Assembly: GCA_964019135.1 (NCBI GenBank)
Contig: OZ025260.1
Span: forward strand, 28,576,254 to 28,640,253
Length of the DNA stretch: 64,000 bases
DNA from: Arenicola marina
Taxonomy: Eukaryota > Annelida > Polychaeta > Arenicolidae
Reading direction: 5' to 3'
A program made the translations under genes and the position numbers. Position 1 is the first letter of the stretch. Each line of letters opens with the position of its first letter. Under the pieces are notes generated by a model. That model was given only the letters and a program-made list of their open reading frames with translations, searched no databases and was not told the origin of the DNA. Shown piece after piece: positions 46,834-58,300 of the stretch.

Positions 46834-47097
46834 GACCGATCCAGGCTGTCAATCATTCACTGACGTCACTCTTGCTTTTATCCAATCATGTGGTTAAAAA
46901 CGGTCTTCCACGTGGGTTATGTCGGACAAACAAGTGGGACAAACAAAGCGGCATGTCACTTAATTGTTGTCAGCTTCGAAGATTAGTACTTCTCACTTGT
47001 ACCTACCATCAGCTATGATTGTCAATTTCATACTCATGCTTAAGGAAAAAGGACTCAAGCGTGGGTGGAGCTTAATGCCGGAGTGTGGATCGGTCTT
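46834..47097 (-). mobile_element. AATAGACC-ended mini-transposon outside the array
   Basis: Reverse-orientation relative of the segment at 1,639-1,918, 21,733-22,000 and 35,982-36,212. The ends are AATAGACCGATCCAGGC on the left and, read inward from the right, AAAGACCGATCCACACTCC. With a few gaps the similarity of the two ends extends outward to TCGAA. Homology to the array stops sharply at both ends, which argues for transposition rather than a chance array fragment. The interior is non-coding and has the paired TTTGTCCCAC/TTTGTCCGAC motif. Confidence 0.7.
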
Positions 47098-48540
47098 TTT
47101 CGAGACGTAGTTCTGAGATCCCAATAAGGAGCCGCAACTGAGTCTTTATGGCGTATAATGCTTATTTCTACTGTTTTTCTCTGAAGAGGCGGCGATGGAA
47201 TGGTTTATGTGAGCGAAGGTTCAAACACTCCGAGGAAACAATAGAAAAAAACTACAAATTATATGACGTCACGCCTTTGTCTTCAGTGTTCTTTATGTAG
47301 AAAAATTTAAATAAAGAACGACACAACAGTGCATCATCTTGATAATGAACGATATAACTGAGCATTATTCTGGTAATAAACAGTCGCTTAATATCACTCC
47401 GTTAAGTGTCACTGTGTAATCATTAGAGTCGAGCTGAGCTGTGGCGAGCTAGCTGGTTTGATTTTGTCAGAACACATTTGCAAGACAAACAATAGAATGC
47501 ATAAGTCAATGATAAGCTCCAGATGGTTGGAGGCGTCTGGCGGGGGGTTAAATCATAATATCCCAACATATGTAGCAAGTCGACGGTTATCGACTGCTTA
47601 TCTGTATATATTTCTCGTGCCGCCTATAAACGTATGACACTGGTCATGCTATTCCTACATATGTGCTTAATGGTGCAGAGTAAATCATCTTACGAAAGGC
47701 ACGACATCAATGGGTGATCTATTTCAAAATAAAAGCTTTCAATCCCTAATATTGCCTTTCAAGGAGAAATTGTTTAAGGGAAGTTAAAAGGATCAACTCC
47801 GAGATTTAATATTGACTGGTGCATGAGTTGGTCGGTCGTTGTTTCATTTTAAAGCAAACTGTGGTTCCATAATGGTCACTCACGTATTAGCCGTCAAGTG
47901 CAATTGATACAATCGTGGATTTCCTGTGATCAAACATGAAAAATGAACGATGCAAATCATGAGCAGAACTAAAAAATAAAGCACTGCAGCTCGCCCACGC
48001 CTTATCCCCCTTGGTAGCTTGTAGATAATCGACTCACAGTTTCCACGCTTCGATTCCCGGTAACCTCTCGCGGCATGAGCGCTAATTACAAAACCCGAGA
48101 CTTAACGTAATGCCCTCCGAACGCATGAAACACCTGTTTCACGCACCCCCCCCCCCCCCCACGCCCCGCCCCTCCGCCTCTTCCCAGGCCCTGCCCCCCC
48201 CCCCCCGCCCCCACTGCACTCCCCCGTCCCAGGCAAGCCAGCGCTGATGCGATCCGACCAACTCTAAATCCAATTCTTCGCACGCAAAGCAAAAGGTTCC
48301 TACCGATTTGTCTGACGCTGTTTTTGTCGGCGTTTTTTTTTTCTTCATGGGGCTCTATGGATATTTTATATTGTGCCAGAGCCACGCTAAGTAGACCAGG
48401 TTATAAAACAGGAGACAGGTATGCCGCAAATGTTCCATTAAAAGGATTCGCTCCCTCTGCCGGACTGGAATGGCTGCCCGTCCCCATCGAACCAGACAGG
48501 CGGCTGATTACAATGTCACAAACAGGAAGTGCCCCGCGCT
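47098..48540. other. Single-copy DNA; C-rich patch
   Basis: AT-balanced with no coding frame of note up to 48,100. A C-rich low-complexity patch at 48,148-48,230 follows. From about 48,400 the composition is GC-richer and leads into the candidate exon. Confidence 0.45.
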
Positions 48541-48547
48541 GCTGGGA

Positions 48548-48625
48548 ATGGATCCTGCAGACGACTACAAGAAAGCGCGGGAGATCGATTATTTTATACA
48601 AAAATTGTTGGTGAATTATGACGAG
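48548..48625 (+). CDS. Candidate first coding exon (26 codons)
   Basis: An ATG in good context (G at -3, G at +4) opens MDPADDYKKAREIDYFIQKL and then LVNYDE, ending exactly at a strong donor GAG|GTGCGT (phase 0). The frame is also open upstream to about 48,470, so the exon may start earlier, for example after the CACAAACAG acceptor-like site near 48,523. The predicted peptide is an amphipathic, protein-like helix. The ending LL.NYD weakly recalls the N-terminal LL..YD stretch of Cys-loop receptor subunits, but that is a guess from seven residues. No following exon was identified; past the donor the frame closes at 48,682. Confidence 0.35.
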
Positions 48626-48830
48626 GTGCGTGATGTTTTAGTTGCTAACACATATGGATTGGTCGGTTTAAGTAAAGCCTAAACTATGCTATTTAAATGC
48701 CTCAATGTGGTCATTTTGTAACCAACTGGTACTGTATTAGGTTAAAGAGGCTTTTGCAACAAAATGTAAATAGGGGAATTGGCGGGGCCGCACGAACTAA
48801 TCTTCCGATAAGCCAAAGACAACCCGGAAG

Positions 48831-49089
48831 GTTGGTTGGTTGTATATTACGGACGCTTTAACCACTTTTGGTCATATCGCGTCCATGGGAGAAGGAAGGG
48901 AGAGTGGAGCCATGTCCCCGGGCGTAACCTCATACTCTTTGCGTAGAAAGACATGAGATCGTTATCCTGCAACCACACAGACATGGCCACAGCGGGGCGC
49001 GAACCACTGATCCACGTGCTCTATAGGTTCTCAGGCGGCCAGAACGCCCAATGCGAGCGCTCTAACCCACTGCACTATCGGAACGGCCC
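48831..49089 (-). mobile_element. tRNA-derived SINE, copy 2
   Basis: Same family and strand as 46,170-46,426. On the minus strand there is an A-box-like TAGTGCAGTGGGTTAGAGCG, a B-box-like GGTTCGCGCC, a shared body with GGACATGGCT, and a tail of CCAACCAACC at 48,831. It is clearly diverged from copy 1, and no target duplication is evident, so it is probably older. Confidence 0.88.
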
Positions 49090-49905
49090 TTCCAGCCGTT
49101 CAGCTACAACTAACTTCACCTGGGAGTTTTTTTTTTAATTTTGTCGAGGAGAGCGTGCTCGAGTACACAAAAGTTAGCTTTGAAGGAAGAAATGAAAAGT
49201 ATATTTCTGGATCTGCTACGCCAATCGATAAATCGCAGTCATGCTAATGGAGAATGACACCATATCTAACACAGAAATGAAATATGAACTCAATTCAATA
49301 AATTCATCGAAGTCTACATCTAGAAATAGTGCTTCGCTAATGGAAAGCCAAGCTCTCCTCGGAGGCGTATGTGTATGTTTGGGTGGGGCGCGGGGGGTGG
49401 GGGGGGCGCTAGGAAGGGTGGCATTGTTACCTGCGAGGCCTGCGCTTGGAGCATGGCCCTCTGGCGGGCCTCTGAACCCGCCACGTGTGATTGCCGCCTA
49501 TCGATTCCGTTTCCCGCCACGGCGATGCCGGTGTCGTCTGCCGCGCGGGGTCCGGGCGCAGCACAAGGCGGGGGGTGCGACGACCCGGGCCGTCTCGCTG
49601 TGACGGGTGGTCAGCTGGGAGGGTAGTGCTGTAAGGTGTTGTGGCGGAGATCAGCGGGGCATGTGACAAGGAATATCACTCCACCGCCCCCCTCCCCCCC
49701 CCCCCCATCCCGCTCCACGCCTTCATATAATGCCATGGACCTGTAACCCTAATTCTTGCTTCACTTTGACCGCCAATACAATCACCCTTCTCTCCCAAGC
49801 CACCCCTCCTCCCCCTAAGCATCCAGCCTCATATCTTTCATCGCATTCGACTATCGCCGGTTGCCTTTACGGACTGCCCCGAAGCCGGGGCCAGGGTGCT
49901 CTGTA
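49090..49905. other. Single-copy DNA turning GC-rich
   Basis: AT-rich to about 49,340, then GC-rich with a G run (49,388-49,408) and a C run (49,690-49,706). Open frames here are short and shaped by the runs. No gene is supported. Confidence 0.4.
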
Positions 49906-49911
49906 CCCCAG

Positions 49912-50255
49912 GGTGCCGCTGTAGCGAGGGGTGACGCTGTAGCGAGGGGTGACGCTGTAGCGAAGGGTGCCGCTTTCTGCGGGGTAGCGGGGTGCCGTTG
50001 TGACGAGGGGTGCCTCTGTAGCGAGGGGTGCCGCTGTAGCGAGGGGTGCCGCTTTAGGGCGGGTAGCCGGGTGCCGTTGTGACGAGGGGTGCCACTGTAG
50101 CGAGGGGTGCCGCTTTAGGGCGGGGTAGCGGGGTGCCGTTGTGACGAGGGGTGCATCTGTAGCGAGGGGTGCCGCTGTAGCGAGGGGTGCCGCTTTAGGG
50201 CGGGGTAGCGGGGTGCCGTTGTGACGAGGGGTGCCTCTGTAGCGAGGGGTGCCGC
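49912..50255. repeat. 80-bp GC-rich minisatellite made of 18-bp blocks
   Basis: GTGCCGCTGTAGCGAGGG-type 18-bp blocks are combined with a GGGCGGGGTAGCGGGGTGCC spacer. The landmark GTGACGAGGGGTGC recurs at about 49,999, 50,079, 50,141 and 50,221, giving periods of about 80, 62 and 80 bp. The short period lacks exactly one 18-bp block. Confidence 0.9.
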
Positions 50256-51608
50256 TGCCAACCGACGAGGGGGGTCAAGTTGCTGTTGCCGCTTGTTGCC
50301 CTGCCACCCGGTCGTCTGTCTCCCGCAGAGAGACACTCACTCCGCCAGCCATAGAGCCAGCCAGCCAGCCAGCCGACTACACAGTTAGTAGTAAGCCGAT
50401 GGGGTGTGCGAGCGGACGCACGGACCGACGCCTGTGGCTGAGAGAGGGAGAGAGCCAGCGTCCCGTCTCCGGGGTCAACCAGTTGTAGCACCACCAACAC
50501 CAGTGAGTGACCCCGGGTGCCACCACTGCCCGCACACCTCACACCGCAGCCCACGGCAGCACACCGCATTCCGCCAACGGACACCAATCAGGCAAGGCCA
50601 TTCCTGGACTATCGTCGACACACGCGTCTCTTGGCACCGGACTCTCCAACCTAGGTGGCGCTGATCGAGGAAGTAGATCGGCGAGGCGGGAGCAATTTTG
50701 GCGCGCGGGAGTTAGAGGTGTCAATTAATTGCAGCTGCGAGGGCGAGAGAGTCCGCCCTGCCGTGAGGGGGTGAGGTCTGAGGCGCGTCAGGGAGACAGT
50801 GTCAGAGAGCCAGCGGGGACGCGAGGGAGAGAGTGTGAGGCAGAGAGAGGGAGAGGGCGGGTGTGGCGGCTGACAGAGGGGGCATCGCGGGTCTCCAGGG
50901 GCCCCGCCTGGAGAGTTGTTCACGTGATGATACTGATTTAATTAAGGCGCTAACTGTGCCTGATTACAACTGGTTTATTCAACAGCTGAGTGGGCAACTG
51001 CTTCCTGCGCGGAATGCCACCCCGCTGACACCGCCTTGCAGGAATCTTTCATTAACAGCGCGCTGCCAAGTTTGTCGCCGAGTGTCGTTTTCCATGCTCA
51101 CCGCACATCGCGTCCCTACCGTGGTGGACGCGCGCCGTGTCCGCAAGCCGTAAGGCGGAGGGGGAAGAAAGGAGCACCGGCTTCCTGTACTACAGCCAAC
51201 CCGCCTCTCCAAAGGGTGGGTGGGTGGGGTAGGGAGGGGTTCTTCCATAACAACCTGCTGCAGCAGCCATCGGATATCATTGCAGTTTTTTGGTCCGGCC
51301 GCTGGCCCTGAGTCATCATTTGGCGGCGCCGGGCGGCATTTATCTTGGCGCTCTTCCACCTGAGAATGGCAGAATTAATTCTTTTCCTTTGAATTAGCGC
51401 CCCATGTGGTCCACGAGAACGGTTCGGCCCCGCACGCCAGCGAAACAATAGCTCTCCTCGGGCAACCCAAGGCCGCTTATAATGGACCATCCTTCCAGGG
51501 GAGGAGGCCCGATAACTCCGCATCAGTCCATATGCCATGGTAAACGGCACTAAATTGGCGGCGCGTATGTCCTGTGTCGGGGTCTTCCTTCGAGGCCGGC
51601 TGTGTGTG

Positions 51609-51639
<31 letters not shown>

Positions 51640-51900
51640 ACGCGCCTCAGTGACAACAGCGGTAATGAATGGCGCCTTTGAAGCTGGAAAGACACGACAA
51701 ACACTGACTTAATGAAGAAGACCTCCCTGCCCAACAGGCCAATCTGCTTCTGCAAATAAGGAGCTCAAAATCCAGAGTAATTATTAAATGAAATGATTGG
51801 GTGTGTCGCAAGGTCGCCACCAACTGACGTCGACGCCTGGTGGTGGTAACGCTGTGATCGTGGTCCGTGTTCTTCGCCATACCTCTGCCATTTGGAAACA
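50256..51900. promoter_or_regulatory. GC-rich, CpG-containing putative regulatory region
   Basis: GC-rich DNA with many CpG, a purine-rich GAGAGAG stretch (50,820-50,860), a CCAGTGAGTG donor-like site near 50,500, and a CT run (51,607-51,640). Between 50,930 and 51,800 there are several homeodomain-type sites, including TTTAATTAAGG, GAATTAATTC, GAATTAGC and AGTAATTATTAAATG. No coding frame stands out. It resembles promoter and enhancer DNA of a developmental gene lying outside or undetected, which is inference from composition only. Confidence 0.3.
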
Positions 51901-52063
51901 TCCCTCACCTCGTCGCCACAGCACAACACACTGCCACGTACTGTGCGTCGGATATATATCTATGGTGCGTCATTAATAACCAGTAGCTGCGAGGCATTGG
52001 TTCCTTCCTGGACACAGTTGAACGATTACCACCAGACAACTTTGGACAGGGCTACATCATACG
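51892..52063 (+). other. Possible exon ending at a splice donor
   Basis: An open frame without an ATG runs from about 51,892 to a donor ACG|GTAAGC at 52,064, reading for example SSCEALVPSWTQLNDYHQTT near its end. It could be an internal coding exon or a 5' UTR exon. No clear acceptor was found at the left edge, and the peptide is not recognised. Confidence 0.2.
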
Positions 52064-53015
52064 GTAAGCGTGGATGTTACTTTACTTTACATGCATAACT
52101 GATGCTTTACGTCGATGCTGAGCCATTTTCTATTCTAAAGATTCCGCAACATGCCACATCACTCTTTTTTTATGATATTACTTCTTGAAACTAACGTCTT
52201 TAGTTTAAAACGCTTCGTGTATATCGATTGGTAAAACGGGCCCCAATATGATATAAATCATATGTATGTCCCATGTTTGACCACTATTCAAGGATAATGC
52301 TTGCGCTTTAGCGTACTGTTGTGACATCCGTCAGTTATTAAAAGTCATCCTTTTTCGAAGATACCAGCATCATAGTTTGACCCATTTTTCCAGACAATGA
52401 ACAATGAGCAAGTCCATTGTTAACTTTTTGGAGCATTATTTTACTTCCGTTTTGTTTGTCGGCACGATGCAGCATGTAGAATCGCGTCAGCAATGCTTTG
52501 TTTCTGACTAGTTGATGTAAAACAAGTTGAGTACAAGCAGATAATTGAACGGGGAGACGAAAAAACACATTGACGGGACAAGCTGACTTCGCGCCAGCCG
52601 ACAAGTCAATAGCCATAGAGAAAGGACGCAATTGTCGCAAAAACTTGCCCGCACCCTCCGGAGACGCATGCGCACCAAGCCATTACTCATCGACGTTTCG
52701 TCTTGGGAGTGCGGATATAACGTGTTGTCTCGTGTCAACTCTCGGCCGATGTAGGTTAATCCGCCGTTTGCCTACAAATCTAACGAGACGGACACCGTGC
52801 AGGCGTATGTTTTACTTCCAGTGATATCCGGAGCCAATCAATGGGAGTTTCTTGTCATACGGGGCAATATTGTGAAGACACTCCTCTCTCCCTGTAGAGG
52901 GCGCTCTCTGCAGGCAAGCGCCCGTTCCATTGTGTGGGGCAGTCTCTCCGTGTTCGGTTCGGGAGATACTGGAAGATGTATTGATAACCGCTTTCATAAG
53001 TGGATTGATATAAAC
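52064..53015. other. Single-copy DNA, nothing firm
   Basis: AT-balanced. A short inverted GAGGGCGCTCTC motif lies near 52,895. The frame that leads into the alanine run opens upstream at about 52,797 but shows no domain. Confidence 0.4.
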
Positions 53016-53018
53016 GGG

Positions 53019-53105
53019 GCTGCTGCTGCGGCTGCTGCTGCGGCTGCTGCGGCGGCTGCTGCTGCTGCGGCGGCGGCGGCTGCGGCGGCTGCGGCTGCTG
53101 CTGGT
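53019..53105. repeat. GCN trinucleotide run (about 29 triplets)
   Basis: Pure GCT/GCG mixture in strict 3-bp register. In the plus-strand frame 52,797-53,171 it reads as polyalanine, followed by GSVSTEADLRDEAGYIDVDL and a stop. The triplet mixing looks older than a fresh expansion. The flanking frame has no other coding support, so the run is annotated as a repeat, with a polyalanine-containing exon as the alternative. Confidence 0.8.
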
Positions 53106-53169
53106 TCTGTTAGTACGGAGGCTGATCTCAGAGATGAGGCTGGATACATTGACGTAGACCTGATGCTAT

Positions 53170-53335
53170 AATACGTGTATATACATGTATACTTATATTT
53201 TTTATATATAGGGGTATGTATATCATATATATAATTAATATAATTTAGATATATATAATTTAAATAAATATAATTTATATATACATAATGTATGTATTAT
53301 TTAGATATATATAATGCATATATAATAAATATACG
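53170..53335. repeat. AT-rich low-complexity block
   Basis: TATATA/ATAATTTA repeats without fixed period, with two or three copies of a TTTAGATATATATAAT motif. Confidence 0.85.
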
Positions 53336-53667
53336 TCTGAATGCCGTATAAAATGCGGGACCTAGTATATGCTGAGTAACTATATCTCTCGTCTGTGGTC
53401 TGCTGGCGGTGCGCCGTAGATTGGGAGCCAATCTGCCCGCGGGGTTGTCAAGGACAGAGCGGCATGACGTCACTCCCTGCCACGAGATACCCACTCCGTG
53501 TTAATATCTTGGCAAAAACGCTTCCTCGCGGAACTGAACCATCGCTTCATAGACACCAGATGGAGATGTAATTAGGGAAATAGCTAATTCATGGAGGGCG
53601 CCTAACTAATCCTATGAGTTCCTTACCCTGAAGGGATAGTCTTTCTCAGCACCTTCTCCCACCAGCC
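53336..53667. other. Single-copy DNA, nothing recognised
   Basis: Mixed composition, with no open frame or repeat of note. It ends at the next small element. Confidence 0.5.
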
Positions 53668-53673
53668 GCAGGG

Positions 53674-53936
53674 CAGGGGCGGATCCAGGGGGGGGGGTCC
53701 TGGGGGATTCATGGGGGTCCTGAGGGTCCGGACCTCCCTATTTGAAGAGGAATACCGTTTTTTAATGCACAATGTAGGCCATCTGAAGCGTGCGCCTCCA
53801 TCCCCTTTTTTAATAAAGAAAAATGCCGTTCATCAATCCGTAGACCTCCCCCCCCCCCTCCCCCCCCCCCCGGTCGTCTAAAAAATAGTGGACCCCCCGG
53901 TCGCAAAGTTTTAAGATTTTTTTAGATCCGCGCCTG
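53674..53936. mobile_element. CAGGGGCGGATCC-ended mini-element
   Basis: Left end CAGGGGCGGATCCAGG and right end (read inward) CAGGCGCGGATCTAAA, about 13 of 16 positions alike. The interior is non-coding with C runs (53,848-53,871) and GGTCG motifs. Ends starting CAGGGG are common in non-autonomous hAT-type elements. Only a 5-bp GCAGG direct repeat overlapping the borders is visible, so the family is not certain. It is related to the element at 60,066-60,336. Confidence 0.65.
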
Positions 53937-53939
53937 CAG

Positions 53940-55388
53940 GCACACCTCTCACCAACACTAATCTTCGCCAGGTCTATATCCCTATGGGTGTCGCTTTTGC
54001 AAGGCCCAAGCTTTTTCTTTTTATTGGGAACGCGTTATGAATCATATCCACATCCGGAAAGCGCGCCATTCCGTAGCAGCCCATCCCATTGTCCTGCGGG
54101 CGGTGTGTGGGTGGGAAGGGGGCAGGATTTTGGGGGCGGGGTGGTGGGCTGCCTTTGTGACTCGGGAATAAACTGGGCTCCAAGGCATTCAGACCACACG
54201 CACCAATAAAAAAAAAGAAACATGCTATAATCAATTATGTGTAGGAAGTTCCAAGTGACTGTCGCAATATATTCCTCAATCCGAGTGCTGTTCAGACCCG
54301 GGTGATTCTGTATTGTGGGGGGTACTTGCCACAGCAATGTGATTGGTTCATAAGGTTACCCAAATAGGCCTCCGCCTTTCATACGTCCGGCTGAGGCACC
54401 GGCCGACCGGGCTAATCGAATAACTCCTTAGAAAGGTGCGAAAATGTGTTTGCTGTGGGCGGGTGAATGCGGGTTTCGATTAGGCTGAGCCGGGGTGGGG
54501 GTGGGGGGCTGTAGGGCGTGTGTGGGGGGGGGCGTGCAGGTGGAGGGGGGGGGTTTGGAGGAAGGGGGGGTGTTAGCCTCGGGGGGCGGCCACCCTTTCT
54601 ACCGCCACGGGGCGGAGAACACGTCGTAGGAGAAGAGATGAGTGGTCTGCCTTTTATAGCGGTGATACGACATTTCAGCGGACTATGTGATATTGTCTGG
54701 GAGGTGTAGGAGGAGGGTAGGGGTATGGAGACGAAAACGAGGGAAGTTTTTCGAAAGATAACAGAGAAAGGATGCAAGCAGGACATCAAACTATCAACAA
54801 CTGCGTCCGTACGTGGCCGTACTTTGTGTGTAGACAGCGGTGAAACATGGGACAGGGGTGATGGGGGTTGGAAGAAAGACTCACAGACAGACCCAGCTAT
54901 CGTCAGCAGAGAGGCGGAGTTAGACAAAAAGACAGAAAAAGTGTGGTTTATTAAACGTGATTTTCGAAAGGTAAATGACGCTAAATAGAATAAAAAGGTA
55001 GGTTGACCATATAAAAATAACTATACACCCTAAACTATTAGACCCAATGGACTGGTGCAGCTGATTAGTCTATGGAATAGTTGACAAGGAGGGATGGAAC
55101 CAAATGACAACAGTGTCGCATGGCAACATGGACGTGGCTTAGTTGTACAAACAGGTCTGAGGATTACCAGACACAGCTGGGGACTGAACGGGGGTTCAAT
55201 AACGCAGGTGTCTGTGTTACCATAGCAGTACCCTCATGCGTACAGCAATAAACTGGTCTCCAGGATTAATCGCCGGTTCTTGACGACTAAGAAGCTTCCC
55301 TAGAGGAAAGCACTATAATGAGGAAGACGACGAAAGTAAGCGCAGACTAATCACCTGTGTCGTATTTGCGTGTCTGGAACATATGCTT
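53940..55388. other. Single-copy DNA; G-rich patch
   Basis: G-rich patch at 54,490-54,600. A plus-strand frame at 54,725-54,988 (87 codons, METKTREVFRKITEKG...) starts with ATG and has a charged, protein-like composition. I recognise no family and see no splice signals that fit. No repeat is recognised from 55,000 to the satellite. Confidence 0.35.
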
Positions 55389-55396
55389 CAGGAGGT

Positions 55397-58300
55397 GTAG
55401 AGTAGAGGATTAGCATAACAATTTAGCGTATAGGCCCTGTGTAGTATAGAGGTGTAGTATAGAGGTGCAGCATAGAGATACAGCATAGAAGCCCTGTGTA
55501 GTATAGAGGTGTAGCATAGAGGCCCTGTGTAGCATAGAGGTGTAGTATAGAGGTGCAGCATAGAGATACAGCATAGAGGCCCTGTGTAGTATAGAGGTGT
55601 AGCATAGAGGCACTGTGTAGTATAGAGGTGCAGCATAGAGGCCCTGTGTAGTATAGAGGTGCAGCATAGAGGCCCTGTGTAGTATAGAGGTGTAGCATAG
55701 AGGCCCTGGGTAGTATAGAGGTGTAGCATAGAGATACAGCATAGAGGCCCTGGGTAGTATAGAGGTGTAGCATAGAGATACAGCATAGAGGCCCTGTGTA
55801 GTATAGAGGTGCAGCATAGAGGCCCTGTGTAGTATAGAGGTGCAGCATAGAGGCCCTGTGTAGTATAGAGGTGTAGTATAGAGGTGCAGCATAGAGATAC
55901 AGCATAGAAGCCCTGTGTAGTATAGAGGTGTAGTTTAGAGGTGCAGCATAGAGATACAGCATAGAGGCCCTGTGTAGTATAGAGTAGTAGCATAGAGGCC
56001 CTTTGTAGTATAGAGGTGTAGTATAGAGGTGCAGCATAGAGATACAGCATAGAGGCCCTGTGTAGTATAGAGGTGTAGTATAGAGGTGGATCATAGAGAT
56101 ACAGCATAGAGGCCCTGTGTAGTATAGAGTAGTAGCATAGAGGCCCTTTGTAGTATAGAGGTGTAGTATAGAGGTGCAGCATAGAGATACAGCATAGAGG
56201 CCCTGTGTAGTATAGAGTAGTAGCATAGAAGCCCTTTGTAGTATAGAGGTGTAGTATAGAGGTGCAGCATAGAGATACAGCATAGAGGCCCTGTGTAGTA
56301 TAGAGGTGTAGCATAGAGGCCCTGTGTAGTATAGAGGTGTAGTATAGAGGTGCAGCATAGAGATACAGCATAGAGGCCCTGTGTAGTATAGAGGTGTAGC
56401 ATAGAGGCCCTGTGTAGTATAGAGGTGTAGTATAGAGGTGCAGCATAGAGATACAGCATAGAAGCCCTGTGTAGTATAGAGGTGTAGTATAGAGGTGCAG
56501 CATAGAGATACAGCATAGAAGCCTTGTGTAGTATAGAGGTGCAGCATAGAGATACAGCATAGAGGCCCTGTGTAGTATAGAGGTGTAGTATAGAGGTGGA
56601 TCATAGAGATACAGCATAGAAGCCCTGTGTACTATAGAGTAGTAGCATAGAGGCCCTTTGTAGTATAGAGGTGTAGTTTAGAGGTGGATCATAGAGATAC
56701 TGCATAGAAGCCCTGTGTAGTATAGAGTAGTAGCATAGAGGCACTGTGTAGTATAGAGGTGTAGTATAGAGGTGCAGCATAGAGGTGCAGCATAGAGATA
56801 CAGCATAGAGGCCCTGTGTAGTATAGAGGTGTAGCATAGAGGTGCAGCATAGATATACAGCATAGAGGCCCTGGGTAGTATAGAGGTGTAGCATAGAGAT
56901 ACAGCATAGAGGCCCTGTGTAGTATAGAGGTGTAGCATAGAGGTGCAGCATAGAGATACAGCATAGAGGCCCTGGGTAGTATAGAGGTGGATCATAGAGA
57001 TACAGCATAGAACCCCTGTGTAGTATAGAGTAGTACCATAGAGGCCCTTTGTAGTATAGAGGTGTAGCATAGAGGTGCAGCATAGAGATACAGCATAGAG
57101 GCACTGTGTAGTATAGAGGTGTAGCATAGAGGCACTGTGTAGTATAGAGGTGTAGCATAGAGGCACTGTGTATTATAGAGGTGTAGCATAGAGGCACTGT
57201 GTAGTATAGAGGTGTAGTATAGAGGTGCAGCATAGAGATACAGCATAGAGGCCCTGTGTAGTATAGAGGTGTAGCATAGAGGCACTGTGTAGTATAGAGG
57301 TGTAGTATAGAGGTGCAGCATAGAGATACAGCATAGAGGCCCTGGGTAGTATAGAGGTGTAGCATAGAGGCCCTGTGTAGTATAGAGGTGTAGTATAGAG
57401 GTGCAGCATAGAGATACAGCATAGAGGCCCTGGGTAGTATAGAGGTGTAGCATAGAGGCCCTGTGTAGTATAGAGGTGTAGCATAGAGGCCCTGTGTAGT
57501 ATAGAGGTGTAGCATAGAGGTGCAGCATAGAGATACAGCATAGAGGCACTGTGTAGTATAGAGGTGTAGCATAGAGGTGCAGCATAGAGATACAGCATAG
57601 AGGCCCTGGGTAGTATAGAGGTGTAGCATAGAGGTGCAGCATAGAGATACAGCATAGAGGCCCTGGGTAGTATAGAGGTGTAGCATAGAGGCACTGTGTA
57701 GTATAGAGGTGTAGCATAGAGGTGCAGCATAGAGATACAGCATAGAGGCCCTGTGTAGTATAGAGGTGTAGCATAGAGGTGCAGCATAGAGATACAGCAT
57801 AGAGGCACTGTGTAGTATAGAGGTGTAGCATAGAGATACAGCATAGAGGCCCTGGGTAGTATAGAGGTGTAGCATAGAGGCCCTGTGTAGTATAGAGGTG
57901 TAGCATAGAGGTGCAGCATAGAGATACAGCATAGAAGCCCTGGGTAGTATCGAGGTGTAGCATAGAGATACAGCATAGAGGCCCTGTGTAGTATAGAGGT
58001 GTAGCATAGAGGCACTGTGTAGTATAGAGGTGTAGCATAGAGGTGCAGCATAGAGATACAGCATAGAGGCCCTGTGTAGTATAGAGGTGTAGCATAGAGG
58101 CACTGTGTAGTATAGAGGTGTAGCATAGAGGTGCAGCATAGAGATACAGCATAGAGGCCCTGTGTAGTATAGAGGTGTAGCATAGAGGCACTGTGTAGTA
58201 TAGAGGTGTAGTATAGAGGTGCAGCATAGAGATACAACATATAAGCCCTGTGTAGTATAGAGGTGTAGCATAGAGGCACTGTGTAGTATAGAGGTGTAGT

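Noticed and set aside
46170-49089. Functional tRNA genes, from the A- and B-box-like motifs.
   Set aside because: The boxes lie in SINE heads that lack a foldable tRNA cloverleaf and continue into a shared non-tRNA body and tail.
52890-52915. CTCF-like site (AGAGGGCGCTCT).
   Set aside because: It lacks the full consensus on either strand, and a single partial match in 64 kb is expected by chance.
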